A DNA stretch of 15,790 nt from assembly GCA_964502785.1 (NCBI GenBank), contig CAZCXW010000028.1:1-15790 (forward strand), written 5' to 3'. The translations under genes were made by a program, and so were the position numbers. Under the pieces are notes generated by a model, which searched no databases, had not been told where the DNA came from, and saw only the letters and a program-made list of their open reading frames with translations. Shown piece after piece: positions 6,131-12,303 of the stretch; the stretch's first letter is position 1; the number at the start of each line of letters is the position of its first letter. Source of the DNA: JAGVYE01 sp964502785 (GTDB lineage Archaea > Nanobdellota > Nanobdellia > Woesearchaeales > GW2011-AR9).

Positions 6131-6163
6131 TGTTGTGAGGATGAATTTTTCGGCGGAAACTTG

Positions 6164-6379
6164 CTAGGCTCTGGGGTCAAAATTTGCTTTTTCTATTCTC
6201 CATGATTTTTTTGAATAATTAAGAATATGCAGGCAGCCTAAACCAAGTTCAGGAGCATCAGTTGAGACGATTTGAGAAAGGATATACTTTATAGTTGTGT
6301 TATGACTTACAATCAGAATTTCATCCTTGGCATCGCTTTTTTCAATTATCTCCCGAATTGCTGAAGATGCTGGTATTAC
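6164..6379 (-). pseudogene. C-terminal remnant of a histidine phosphatase (phosphoglycerate mutase-like)
   Basis: Directly after the S27e TAA, and in the same reading frame, 71 codons are open to TAG at 6164-6166. The translation contains IREIIEKSDAKDEILIVSH, NTTIKYILSQIV and LHILNYSKKSWRIEKANFD. This matches the C-terminal third of the histidine phosphatase superfamily: the segment around the second catalytic His (VSHNTTIKYIL) and the last strands ending in W-x-I-x-x-x-N. The N-terminal RHG-motif half is absent and there is no ATG, GTG or TTG start in the preserved part. It is best read as a 5'-truncated relic left by a deletion that joined S27e to it. Stop-codon readthrough giving an S27e extension is a remote alternative. 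The good preservation of the frame suggests recent decay. Confidence 0.6.
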
Positions 6380-6556
6380 TTATTCCAAAACTTCCAGAAC
6401 CCTTGCTGAAATGCGGGACTTTCCTCCGGTGGGGTAAGCAATCTCTTTGTTGCAGACGAGGCAACGAACGACGTTGCAGGCATTGCCAAATATAATCTGT
6501 TCGTTCTTGCATTTTGAACAGCGCACTTTAATGAATTTACTTTTAAGTTCTGCCAT
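6380..6556 (-). CDS. rps27e: 30S ribosomal protein S27e
   Basis: Archaeal/eukaryotic small-subunit zinc-ribbon protein eS27, 58 residues. Zinc ligands are C13-x2-C16 (VRCSKC) and C32-x2-C35 (VRCLVC); the family signature AYPTGGKSRI and end VLEVLE are present. The start is ATG at 6556 (MAELKSKF), one base after the L44e stop, rather than an upstream in-frame ATG at 6592 that lies inside L44e. The tight L44e-S27e coupling is the standard archaeal arrangement. The stop codon TAA is followed in frame by a phosphatase remnant. Confidence 0.96.
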   Translation of the reverse strand: MAELKSKFIKVRCSKCKNEQIIFGNACNVVRCLVCNKEIAYPTGGKSRISARVLEVLE

Positions 6557-6557
6557 T

Positions 6558-6866
6558 TTAGACAAACTCCACTTTCTTTGAGCGAATACCATATGGCTGC
6601 TGACTCATTTTTTTACAAACGGAACAAGTGTAACGGAAATCTGTTTTTTTTGTTGACTTGGCTCCTGTTCGCTTGAATTTGGTTACCGCCGGCTTTGAAT
6701 ACCTTCCAAGGTTGCCGACGCCACGTGCTCTTCCTCGCAGCCTGGCGCGATATTTTGACCCTTTCTTTAATGAACTTGCTGTTTTTTTCTTGTTTTGTGA
6801 AACTTTTTGTTCTGTATGCTTCTTACAAAAAGTGCATAATCTTCTAATTGTTTTAGGAATTTTCAT
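6558..6866 (-). CDS. rpl44e: 50S ribosomal protein L44e
   Basis: Large-subunit zinc-binding protein eL42 (L44e/L36ae), near the E site, 102 residues. The N-terminus MKIPKTIRRLCTFCKKHTEQ and the second cysteine pair C81-x2-C84 complete the C4 zinc site (C11, C14, C81, C84). The middle is very basic, with RARGVGNLGRYSKP. The length is slightly longer than the usual 92-96 residues. It is first in the L44e-S27e pair; a TATA box is centred about 31 nt upstream, giving a leader of a few bases. Confidence 0.96.
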   Translation of the reverse strand: MKIPKTIRRLCTFCKKHTEQKVSQNKKKTASSLKKGSKYRARLRGRARGVGNLGRYSKPAVTKFKRTGAKSTKKTDFRYTCSVCKKMSQQPYGIRSKKVEFV

Positions 6867-6893
6867 GTTTTAAGTAATCAAGAAAGAGGCTTA

Positions 6894-6901
6894 TTTATAA
6901 A
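6894..6901 (-). promoter_or_regulatory. TATA box of L44e-S27e
   Basis: TTTATAAA is centred about 31 nt before the L44e ATG at 6866. It lies in the 114-nt region shared with the divergent MarC gene. Confidence 0.6.
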
Positions 6902-6949
6902 CGTTTCGAGACAAGAGGGGGCGTTGTATAAATTTTAAACGAGAACAAC

Positions 6950-6957
6950 ATTTATAT
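6950..6957 (+). promoter_or_regulatory. TATA box of the MarC-family gene
   Basis: ATTTATAT is centred about 27 nt before the ATG at 6981, supporting that start and a leaderless mRNA. A second A/T-rich element (TATAAATT, about 6927-6934) would give a longer leader. Confidence 0.45.
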
Positions 6958-6980
6958 TCTTTTAAAAAATCTTGTTTAAA

Positions 6981-7562
6981 ATGATAGATGAACTTTTATC
7001 TTTAATAATTCTTTTCTTTGTTATTTTTGATCCTCTTCTTAGCTTTGGCGTCTTTGCGGCGGCAACAAAAAGCATGAAGAGTGAGGAAAAGCAAAAAATT
7101 GCGTTGCTCTCTGTCGGCTTGGCTTTAGGCATTTCGTTCATTTTCCTTTTCTTTGGCGAAAAAGTTTTTTCTTTGTTCAGTACTTCGCTTAATGATTTCC
7201 GGGTAGCGGGCGGAATCATTTTAGGAATCTTAAGTTTGCAGATGGTCCTGGGAACATCGGCTCAAAGACTGGAAAAAACTCCACGAAATTCAAGTATGGC
7301 CATTGCTTCGATTATCGCTACTCCTTTGCTTACAGGACCTGCGGCAATCACGGCTATTCTTATTAATGTCAATGATTATGGTATTCTCTATACGGGGCTG
7401 TCTATTACGCTGGTATTGGTTTTTACCGGAATTCTTTTTTTGTTTGTAGAAAAAGTGCAGAAGGTCCTACGCCCTTTGGTCATCGAAGTGGCTTCGACAA
7501 TGCTGGGGTTGGTTACTTTGTCATGGAGCGTGGAGTTTATCCGTCAAGGATTAGGATTTTAA
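6981..7562 (+). CDS. MarC-family integral membrane protein
   Basis: A 193-residue polytopic membrane protein of the MarC family (UPF0056); the transported substrate is not established for the family. Six hydrophobic segments are visible, in two halves: SLIILFFVIFDPLLSFGVFA, IALLSVGLALGISFIFLFFG and FRVAGGIILGILSLQMVLG, then the second half opening with SMAIASIIATPLLTGPAAIT. The FDPL and TPLLTGP segments are the duplicated family signature. The start is ATG 6981 (MIDELLS), favoured over TTG 6972 by TATA spacing. Its stop TAA overlaps the stop of the convergent Pth2 gene within TTAA. The length is near the usual 195-215. Confidence 0.9.
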   Translation: MIDELLSLIILFFVIFDPLLSFGVFAAATKSMKSEEKQKIALLSVGLALGISFIFLFFGEKVFSLFSTSLNDFRVAGGIILGILSLQMVLGTSAQRLEKTPRNSSMAIASIIATPLLTGPAAITAILINVNDYGILYTGLSITLVLVFTGILFLFVEKVQKVLRPLVIEVASTMLGLVTLSWSVEFIRQGLGF

Positions 7563-7906
7563 TACAATGGTAAAGAACCTGTAATTGCATCAATCTTTTT
7601 TTCATCGTCTGGTCCGATGGCCGCACAGGTTTTTGTGCCTGGGGCAACCACCGTTCTTCCCGCATCTGTTATCAACGCCGTTGTTAAACCAGCGTCTTTT
7701 GCTAATTGCAGGTATTTTAGCAATTCCGACTCGTCTTTTATTTTAAGCGCAATTTTAGCCATGCCTTGTTTTCGCCAATCTTTCACTATTTCCAGATCAG
7801 ACTTCAGCACGGCTTCAACGGAAGCGTGAGCTGCCTGCACGCAGGCTTTGCCTTTAGGGAGTTGAAGATCTTGACGAATAATAAGGACTTGTTTGTAAGC
7901 GGCCAT
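7559..7906 (-). CDS. pth2: Peptidyl-tRNA hydrolase, archaeal type (Pth2)
   Basis: Hydrolyses peptidyl-tRNA that drops off ribosomes, releasing tRNA for reuse. At 115 residues it has the usual Pth2 length. Signatures: KQVLIIRQDLQLPKGKACVQ at the N-terminus with the catalytic-site Lys, QAAHASVEAVL, LITDAGRTVVAPGTKT and AIGPDDEKKIDAITGSLPLY at the C-terminus. The start ATG at 7906 lies 7 nt after the protease stop, with no strong Shine-Dalgarno, so it is probably co-transcribed with the protease. The stop codons of Pth2 and MarC overlap. Confidence 0.97.
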   Translation of the reverse strand: MAAYKQVLIIRQDLQLPKGKACVQAAHASVEAVLKSDLEIVKDWRKQGMAKIALKIKDESELLKYLQLAKDAGLTTALITDAGRTVVAPGTKTCAAIGPDDEKKIDAITGSLPLY

Positions 7907-7913
7907 TTTCTAT

Positions 7914-8717
7914 TTAGGTAGAAGAAGGAGTATATATTTGTTGCCCAATATGTTTTTTAAGTTCTTGAGAGTATCTTTCGATTAAGTGAAGAGCGCGATT
8001 GACTTTTACAGCAGAGGTAATATAATCTTCAGTCTTGCCGCAGGTGATAAATCCTAATAATTGGCCGTAGTCTGAAATAATTACTCCTCCTGAATCCCCT
8101 GCCATACCCGGAGCATCACTGAGGGTAAAATGATGCGTTAATAACGTGTCAATTTTCCCCCCCTCGCCAGAAGCAATATTACTCTGTGTTTCGGAAATCA
8201 GGCCTGCAGAGTGTTTAATTTTTCCGTTCCAACGCGTTACTTGCGTCACATTTGAATTCCGTAAAAGATCAAAATGAAGCATTTCTATACAAGCATACGT
8301 TGGCTGATAATTTGTTCCTGGAATATCAGCTTTAGCAAGTGCAATATCTTCTTCTTCTCGGGCTCGGCAACTTTCCACAATGGGGTATTCATTCCCATCA
8401 TAAGCACGTATACAGAAAGGCGGGCTCATTGAAAGTTGCTGATTTATTTCAATAAGTTTGATAGTATCATCAGTGTTGACACAATGCGAAGCTGTAAGAA
8501 AATAACCCTCCCCTGTGATCAATAATCCATTCGCGAAGTGCCGTCCTTCAATTGTTATTTCCACTATTCCTTTTTCAATCGCGCGCCGTGCTTCTGTTGG
8601 TGTAAAGTTATTGGCTTGGTTGAGGTTCTGCAAGAAATCATCTAAAGAGGCAGCAATTCCCACGGGAGAACAATTCCCTAAGAATGGAGAGTTCAGCAGA
8701 TCTTTTCTGAATTTCAT
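7914..8717 (-). CDS. Chymotrypsin-like (S1) serine protease
   Basis: A 267-residue trypsin-fold endopeptidase with a complete catalytic triad: His78 (FLTASHCV), Asp124 (EEDIALAKAD) and Ser209 (MAGDSGGVII). The oxyanion Gly is in GDSGG. Nine cysteines or fewer are scattered, with no clear paired pattern. There is no signal peptide or transmembrane segment; the first 50 residues (MKFRKDLLNSPFLGNCSP onward, then a helix) form an N-terminal extension before the protease core at about 52. It is therefore cytoplasmic, or activated or exported by an unusual route. A TATA-like element is 28 nt upstream of the ATG at 8717. It is followed 7 nt later by Pth2 and preceded by two orphan genes and a TrmB regulator on the same strand. 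Substrate unknown. Confidence 0.88.
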   Translation of the reverse strand: MKFRKDLLNSPFLGNCSPVGIAASLDDFLQNLNQANNFTPTEARRAIEKGIVEITIEGRHFANGLLITGEGYFLTASHCVNTDDTIKLIEINQQLSMSPPFCIRAYDGNEYPIVESCRAREEEDIALAKADIPGTNYQPTYACIEMLHFDLLRNSNVTQVTRWNGKIKHSAGLISETQSNIASGEGGKIDTLLTHHFTLSDAPGMAGDSGGVIISDYGQLLGFITCGKTEDYITSAVKVNRALHLIERYSQELKKHIGQQIYTPSST

Positions 8718-8738
8718 GTCTAGCTAATAAAATCGTTC

Positions 8739-8750
8739 ACTTTAAAATGT
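8739..8750 (-). promoter_or_regulatory. TATA-like element of the serine protease gene
   Basis: ACATTTTAAAGT on the minus strand is centred about 28 nt before the ATG at 8717. It suggests the protease-Pth2 pair can be transcribed apart from the upstream genes. Confidence 0.4.
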
Positions 8751-8773
8751 ATTCTTTATTTTCTGTCAATTCT

Positions 8774-9442
8774 CTAATTTTGGACGCTAAAGTTAAAGTC
8801 ATCTAATGAAATGTTAAGAACTGATGTAGGATTTAGTACAATCTCTTCTATTCCTTGCAAATACTCTGTTTCAGATTTCCACATTTCTGGAGCGTTTATA
8901 TGATACGCATGACTTAAAATTGTAGCAACTGTTTCATATTCTGAGGCCGTACTTTCGAGAGGATCATCGTCATATTGCATTCTTCTTGTTTCAGGATCAT
9001 ATTGGACAATTCTGTAAGGGATATCACAGGAAATAATTTTGGCGTGTGTTTCTCGATTCTGTGCGGAATTTTGTGTTACCGTTCCTTTTCCTAATTGGTT
9101 TGCTTCTTGCAATTTTTTTATAAGTAGTAATATTTGTTCGTCCTCAGTTCTACTGGAATCAAAATCAAATTGTAAATCGGAAATGTACATTTTTCCTTGG
9201 AATTCAACAATAAGCTCGACTTTTGGATTTCCCCCTTCGGTTGGATCACTTTTGTAGGCTTCAAACTCTCGTATTCTATAAGATAAGCCTGATTCAGTAG
9301 TTCCTTCTCTTTGATATTCTTTTAATGATGGTGCAATTTCAATGGTTCCTGAGGAAGCAAGAAATTGTTTTAGTCTAGGTGTGGTAAAAGGTTCTAGAAA
9401 GTCTAAGTCTGCTTGTCCTACGACTCTTTCAAGCAAAGTCAT
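8774..9442 (-). CDS. Hypothetical acidic protein (222 aa)
   Basis: I recognise no family. It is an acidic soluble protein with no signal peptide or membrane segment. A central stretch KVELIVEFQGKMYISDLQFD (about residues 73-92) looks like paired beta strands, followed by a helix (EDEQILLLIKKLQEANQL). The C-terminal part is Asp/Glu/Tyr-rich (YDPETRRMQYDDDPLES). The ATG at 9442 lies 9 nt after the previous stop, and AGAGGTAA overlapping that stop could be its ribosome-binding site, so it is probably co-transcribed and coupled. It may form a unit with the small membrane protein and the protease, but no function is inferred. Confidence 0.6.
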   Translation of the reverse strand: MTLLERVVGQADLDFLEPFTTPRLKQFLASSGTIEIAPSLKEYQREGTTESGLSYRIREFEAYKSDPTEGGNPKVELIVEFQGKMYISDLQFDFDSSRTEDEQILLLIKKLQEANQLGKGTVTQNSAQNRETHAKIISCDIPYRIVQYDPETRRMQYDDDPLESTASEYETVATILSHAYHINAPEMWKSETEYLQGIEEIVLNPTSVLNISLDDFNFSVQN

Positions 9443-9451
9443 CTGGAAGTT

Positions 9452-9757
9452 TTACCTCTGACAATTAGAATTAGGATTCACGATATATTCTGTTTGCCTT
9501 GTGATTGAATTTTTTGAGCCGTAAATTATTAATTCTGGCCCAAAGATTCCCCGTGGAGAAATAATAAGGTCATCAATTCCGTCTTGATTCACATCACGTC
9601 GTTCCATTTTTAATTCTTTCATTGCTTGAATTTCCCTTACAGAATTCTGCATTTTTATATACGAACTCGTGATGGCGGCAGTTCCAACCATAATTCCAAA
9701 AGCGATACTTGTTCCTACTAAAGCACCTCCCAGAGTCTTGAGAAAGGACTTATCCAT
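9452..9757 (-). CDS. Small membrane-anchored protein with a calcium-loop-like motif
   Basis: 101 residues. One glycine/alanine-rich hydrophobic segment (about 8-30: LGGALVGTSIAFGIMVGTAA) follows a short charged N-terminus, then a helical stretch, then DVNQDGIDDLIIS (55-67). This is a DxNxDGxxD loop of the kind in EF-hand-like, dockerin and FG-GAP/VCBS repeats, and is followed by strands ELIIYGSKNS. The single loop would bind one Ca2+ at most. It starts 6 nt after the TrmB stop, and 9 nt separate it from the next orphan gene, so these form one operon. Topology is probably N-in with the loop outside. Function unknown. Confidence 0.62.
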   Translation of the reverse strand: MDKSFLKTLGGALVGTSIAFGIMVGTAAITSSYIKMQNSVREIQAMKELKMERRDVNQDGIDDLIISPRGIFGPELIIYGSKNSITRQTEYIVNPNSNCQR

Positions 9758-9763
9758 TTTTAT

Positions 9764-10558
9764 TTACTTTCCTGCTTTCCACTCATTCTCAAAAAGAGCA
9801 TTGAAGTACTGCACAAAGTGCGGCGCTTCAACCCAGACGGCGCAGTCATAACTTTTATGCACTTTCTGGTCGTCAGTTAAGAAGAGGAGCATTTCTTTTT
9901 CGTCAACGATGCAGAAACGGGCATTGGAAAGGTTCTTTAATTGCTTAACTTTGCTGATTTGGGAAAAATTGTCCACTGTTTCTTTGTTTGCGTCTTGAGG
10001 AGCAACGATTTTAATCTCAATACCGCTTTTGGCAGCTTTCTTTAAAGAATTTGCAAGCAATTCGTATTTGCGGTCAAGCCCGTCTTTGGAGGTCATAATA
10101 GTAACACTTTTCTTGGCGTTTTTGACCATAGTGAGAAGGTGTTCATGAACTTTTTCACGGCCGCGGAAAGCGCCGCTTTTATCTGTTGGATCGACTAATT
10201 TAATCCCTTCAGTATGTAAAACATTTAATTCTCCAAGAACATCGCTGTCTTTTAGCTGAGAGAGCATTTGGTTTCTTTCTTCCGCATCTTGCTGGACTTT
10301 TTTCTTGACCCTTTCAATAACTTCAGCGGGAGGAACTGCCAGATACTTTATGGGCTTTCCAACTTTGACGATAATGAAGCCTTTCTTTTCGAGGCTTTCT
10401 AAAACATCATAGGCTCTGCTGCGCGGAACATTAGAAATGTCTGATAATTCGCCTGCGGTGGAAACGCCTCTGCTCAATAGCGCGATCCATAATTTACTTT
10501 CATATGAATTTAGTCCAAAGTCTTTTAGTTTGCTTAGGAAATCTTTTTGCACGATCAT
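9764..10558 (-). CDS. TrmB-family transcriptional regulator
   Basis: A 264-residue archaeal sugar-responsive-type regulator. The N-terminal winged helix (about 1-75) has LKDFGLNSYESKLWIALLS, the recognition region NVPRSRAYDVLESLEKKGF and the wing VGKPIKYLAV. A basic helical linker follows (about 80-110), then a PLD-like effector domain with FRGREKVHEHLLTMVKNAKK, SVTIMTSKDGL and ARFCIVDEKEMLLFL. No sugar-binding signature is evident, so the effector is unknown. The start is ATG 10558 because GGAGGG lies about 7 nt before it; the ATG at 10573 would contain that site. A dyad covers the ribosome-binding region, suggesting autoregulation. It is first in a run with two orphans, possibly the protease. 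Confidence 0.93.
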   Translation of the reverse strand: MIVQKDFLSKLKDFGLNSYESKLWIALLSRGVSTAGELSDISNVPRSRAYDVLESLEKKGFIIVKVGKPIKYLAVPPAEVIERVKKKVQQDAEERNQMLSQLKDSDVLGELNVLHTEGIKLVDPTDKSGAFRGREKVHEHLLTMVKNAKKSVTIMTSKDGLDRKYELLANSLKKAAKSGIEIKIVAPQDANKETVDNFSQISKVKQLKNLSNARFCIVDEKEMLLFLTDDQKVHKSYDCAVWVEAPHFVQYFNALFENEWKAGK

Positions 10559-10562
10559 TATA

Positions 10563-10583
10563 TGTCCCTCCATTTGATGGACA
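10563..10583. promoter_or_regulatory. Dyad over the TrmB gene leader (candidate operator)
   Basis: TGTCCctCCAT and ATGGACA form an imperfect inverted repeat (TGTCC/GGACA outer, TCCAT/ATGGA inner) overlapping the GGAGGG ribosome-binding site. Three ACACC direct repeats follow at 10581-10599. A regulator bound here would block its own expression. Confidence 0.35.
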
Positions 10584-10639
10584 CCTATACACCAACACCT
10601 TCCAGAACTCTTTTGTTTATCTCTGTAAAACTGCGGTTC

Positions 10640-10647
10640 TTTATAAA
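10640..10647 (-). promoter_or_regulatory. TATA box of the TrmB-led genes
   Basis: TTTATAAA with an A-rich upstream flank (BRE-like) predicts transcription start near 10618, giving a leader of about 60 nt containing the dyad and ribosome-binding site. Confidence 0.5.
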
Positions 10648-10675
10648 CTTTTTGTATTTTAGTACTACTTAGTGG

Positions 10676-10969
10676 TCATTCTTTTTCATCAACAGTGAAT
10701 AGTCTGGAGTCGTTAACATTGAATAAACGAAGGCGCGCCCCGGCATCAAGCCAGCCGTGAGCATAGTTAAGGGCGGCAAAGGCGAGTACAGCATCATTCT
10801 TTTTTTCCAGAAAAAAATGAGCATCATCGTAATATCTCTGAGCCATGTCTAAGAAATCTTCTGCTTGCTCTTGACGGGAATTATCTAAAGCCTCTTTTGC
10901 TTTAGTCAAGGCTTCTTTAGTGATAGAAAAATATTTATTTAATTTTTCTTTCGTGATAATCGAGTTCAT
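10676..10969 (-). CDS. DUF357 family protein
   Basis: A 97-residue helical protein of the archaeal DUF357 family, function unknown. The family pattern is clear: A-E-D-F-L-D-M-A-x-R-Y-Y-x-D-A (about residues 36-50), a second helix with LAFAALNYAHGWLDAGARL (about 62-80), then RLFTVDE at the end. It is predicted to be a cytoplasmic helical hairpin or bundle. ATG at 10969 is about 27 nt from an A/T-rich TATA-like element; no Shine-Dalgarno. It lies 118 nt upstream of the TrmB start, which has its own promoter. Confidence 0.9.
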   Translation of the reverse strand: MNSIITKEKLNKYFSITKEALTKAKEALDNSRQEQAEDFLDMAQRYYDDAHFFLEKKNDAVLAFAALNYAHGWLDAGARLRLFNVNDSRLFTVDEKE

Positions 10970-10991
10970 AAGATATCAGTTTAAATGATTA

Positions 10992-11001
10992 TTTTTAAAT
11001 T
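10992..11001 (-). promoter_or_regulatory. TATA-like element of DUF357
   Basis: AATTTAAAAA on the minus strand is centred about 27 nt before the ATG at 10969, consistent with leaderless transcription. Confidence 0.4.
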
Positions 11002-11014
11002 ATACTAAAGATCA

Positions 11015-11031
11015 ACCCATCTGTGACGGGT
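11015..11031. repeat. Inverted repeat upstream of the DUF357 promoter
   Basis: ACCCATC-TGT-GACGGGT: seven positions per arm with a single A/C mismatch. It is GC-rich against an A/T-rich background and followed by five T on the plus strand. It could be an operator above the DUF357 TATA box or a hairpin at the end of the M23 transcript. Confidence 0.35.
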
Positions 11032-11086
11032 GGTTTTTGACATTCTAGCGCATTTTAGTACGTATCTCTTTGAAATGGCTGGGAGT

Positions 11087-11575
11087 TCATTGTGAAAGTA
11101 AAGGCCCATGGTAATCATGGAAGAGAACTGCTTTTGTTTGCAAATTCTTTCCCACGAATTTATACACCATAAAATGGAGATGCGGGTAGGTTCCGATCCA
11201 TCCTGAAAGACCTGTTCTACCTATGAGTTGTCCTTGTTCGATTCTTTGATCTCTTTTTAATCCTAAACTCTGAATACTATCTCCTGCTAAATGTTGATAA
11301 TGTGAAATCGTTTCATCCTCGTGCCTAATTTCTACGTAATTTCCAATAAATGCTTGCGCTGGATTTAATCCATAATAGGCTTCTCTAATACAGTTAGCAA
11401 AGCGATTTATAGTTCCAGATCTTGCGGCAATGACTTCAGTTCCAGGTTCTAACACAAAGTCGAGAGAATAGCGGTAATCACAATTTCCTTTTTTTACGTG
11501 GCTTATTGGTCCTTCGTAACCTTGAGAGATTACGACTGGACGTTCTCTGAAAGGAAGGATGTATTCTCGTTTCAT
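11087..11575 (-). CDS. M23 (LytM-type) peptidase-like protein with variant metal site
   Basis: 162 residues forming one M23 metallopeptidase fold, the family that usually cuts peptidoglycan cross-bridges. Visible: RYSLDFVLEPGTEVIAARSG (first motif), GNYVEIRHEDETISHYQHLA (strands, H92/H95), QGQLIGRTGLSGWIGTYPHL, and the HLHF metal/catalytic motif (H132, H134). In the first motif HxxxD the His is Arg (R35...D39). The nearby ISHVKKG (H26) may take over, as families with SH...Y-A-x-D-F exist, or the site may be inactive. There is no signal peptide or membrane anchor, unusual for a wall enzyme and notable in an archaeon, which lacks murein. Its true substrate is unknown. Confidence 0.85.
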   Translation of the reverse strand: MKREYILPFRERPVVISQGYEGPISHVKKGNCDYRYSLDFVLEPGTEVIAARSGTINRFANCIREAYYGLNPAQAFIGNYVEIRHEDETISHYQHLAGDSIQSLGLKRDQRIEQGQLIGRTGLSGWIGTYPHLHFMVYKFVGKNLQTKAVLFHDYHGPLLSQ

Positions 11576-11605
11576 TTTTTAGATAAGCAGGCTAATGATG
11601 CCTAA

Positions 11606-11639
11606 AATCTTTTGTTGAACATAGTCTCTGCAAAAGATT
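11606..11639. repeat. 9-bp perfect inverted repeat
   Basis: AATCTTTTG (11606-11614) and CAAAAGATT (11631-11639) with a 16-nt spacer, between the methyltransferase stop and the M23 start. It may end the methyltransferase transcript or overlap the M23 promoter as an operator. Confidence 0.4.
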
Positions 11640-11686
11640 ATTTTCTTTTTAAATCTTTCTTAAATAATTACTTTTTAGTGGTAATA

Positions 11687-12220
11687 TTATCGAACGACAT
11701 TTGCTATATAACAAAGCGCTCTTCCCAATGGATTACGCATGAGATCATCAAGATGTGGAATAAACATCGGAACTTTTTCTTTATAACGATGATACTTTTC
11801 TTCAAACCTATTTTCGAGCGCTTTCTCTTCACAATAGGTGGTTATGCCCATCGCGGTTAAGGTCAGGCCTTCTGTTACCGTGTTTTCTAGCGATGGGTTG
11901 GCTAATACTAATCCTATGCTTGCTAAAGCCCAGTATGCTAAGAGAGGGTGCCTTATAACTGCATTTGCTCTGGTGTCAATAAGTTTTTCTGGTTCGTTGC
12001 GTAATTTTCGTTCAAAACGGTGTTGTTGACGTACTGCGGCAATCATTCCATTAATCACAAGAATATAACCACAAGCTGCGAGATAGGGATTGTTTTGAAG
12101 GTACGTATCGGGAGAACCAGCCAATGCGGTTGTAAAAGCATGCAGGCTGCTGGCGCCTACCACGCTAAGATAGCCTGAATCGGCGCGGGAATCCCATAAA
12201 CATTGTTGGTCTATGCTCAT
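11687..12220 (-). CDS. PEMT/ICMT-like membrane methyltransferase
   Basis: A 177-residue membrane protein related to phospholipid N-methyltransferase and isoprenylcysteine carboxyl methyltransferase, which use SAM. Hydrophobic segments: about 15-35, NPYLAACGYILVINGMIAA (44-62), a pair from PLLAYWALASIGLVLANP (92-109), and LTLTAMGITTY. The family signature is visible: NAVIRHPLLAYW (RHP in the SAM-binding region), and C-terminal EEKALENRFEEKYHRYKEKV followed by PMFIP, equivalent to E-x-x-L...F-G-x-x-Y-x-x-Y...V-P. The substrate could be a lipid, a modified cysteine or a small molecule. ATG at 12220 is 26 nt from a TATA box, so leaderless. It stands alone. Confidence 0.82.
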   Translation of the reverse strand: MSIDQQCLWDSRADSGYLSVVGASSLHAFTTALAGSPDTYLQNNPYLAACGYILVINGMIAAVRQQHRFERKLRNEPEKLIDTRANAVIRHPLLAYWALASIGLVLANPSLENTVTEGLTLTAMGITTYCEEKALENRFEEKYHRYKEKVPMFIPHLDDLMRNPLGRALCYIANVVR

Positions 12221-12242
12221 GGGGTGTTTTAGAAAGCTGTAA

Positions 12243-12250
12243 TTTATAAA
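12243..12250 (-). promoter_or_regulatory. TATA box of the PEMT-like gene
   Basis: TTTATAAA is centred about 26 nt before the ATG at 12220. The T-rich stretch on the minus strand at about 12254-12272 may end the upstream redox operon transcript. Confidence 0.55.
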
Positions 12251-12303
12251 TTTTAAACAAAAAATAAATGGTAATTATCTTTTTTTGTGAAATGATGAAG
12301 AAC

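Noticed and set aside
6295..6495. 66-codon plus-strand ORF over the S27e/aIF2-alpha spacer
   Set aside because: Antisense to S27e and to the histidine-phosphatase remnant; low-quality composition.
6557..6592. Longer S27e start (ATG at 6592)
   Set aside because: It lies inside L44e and adds 12 residues unlike the family; ATG 6556 gives the normal protein.
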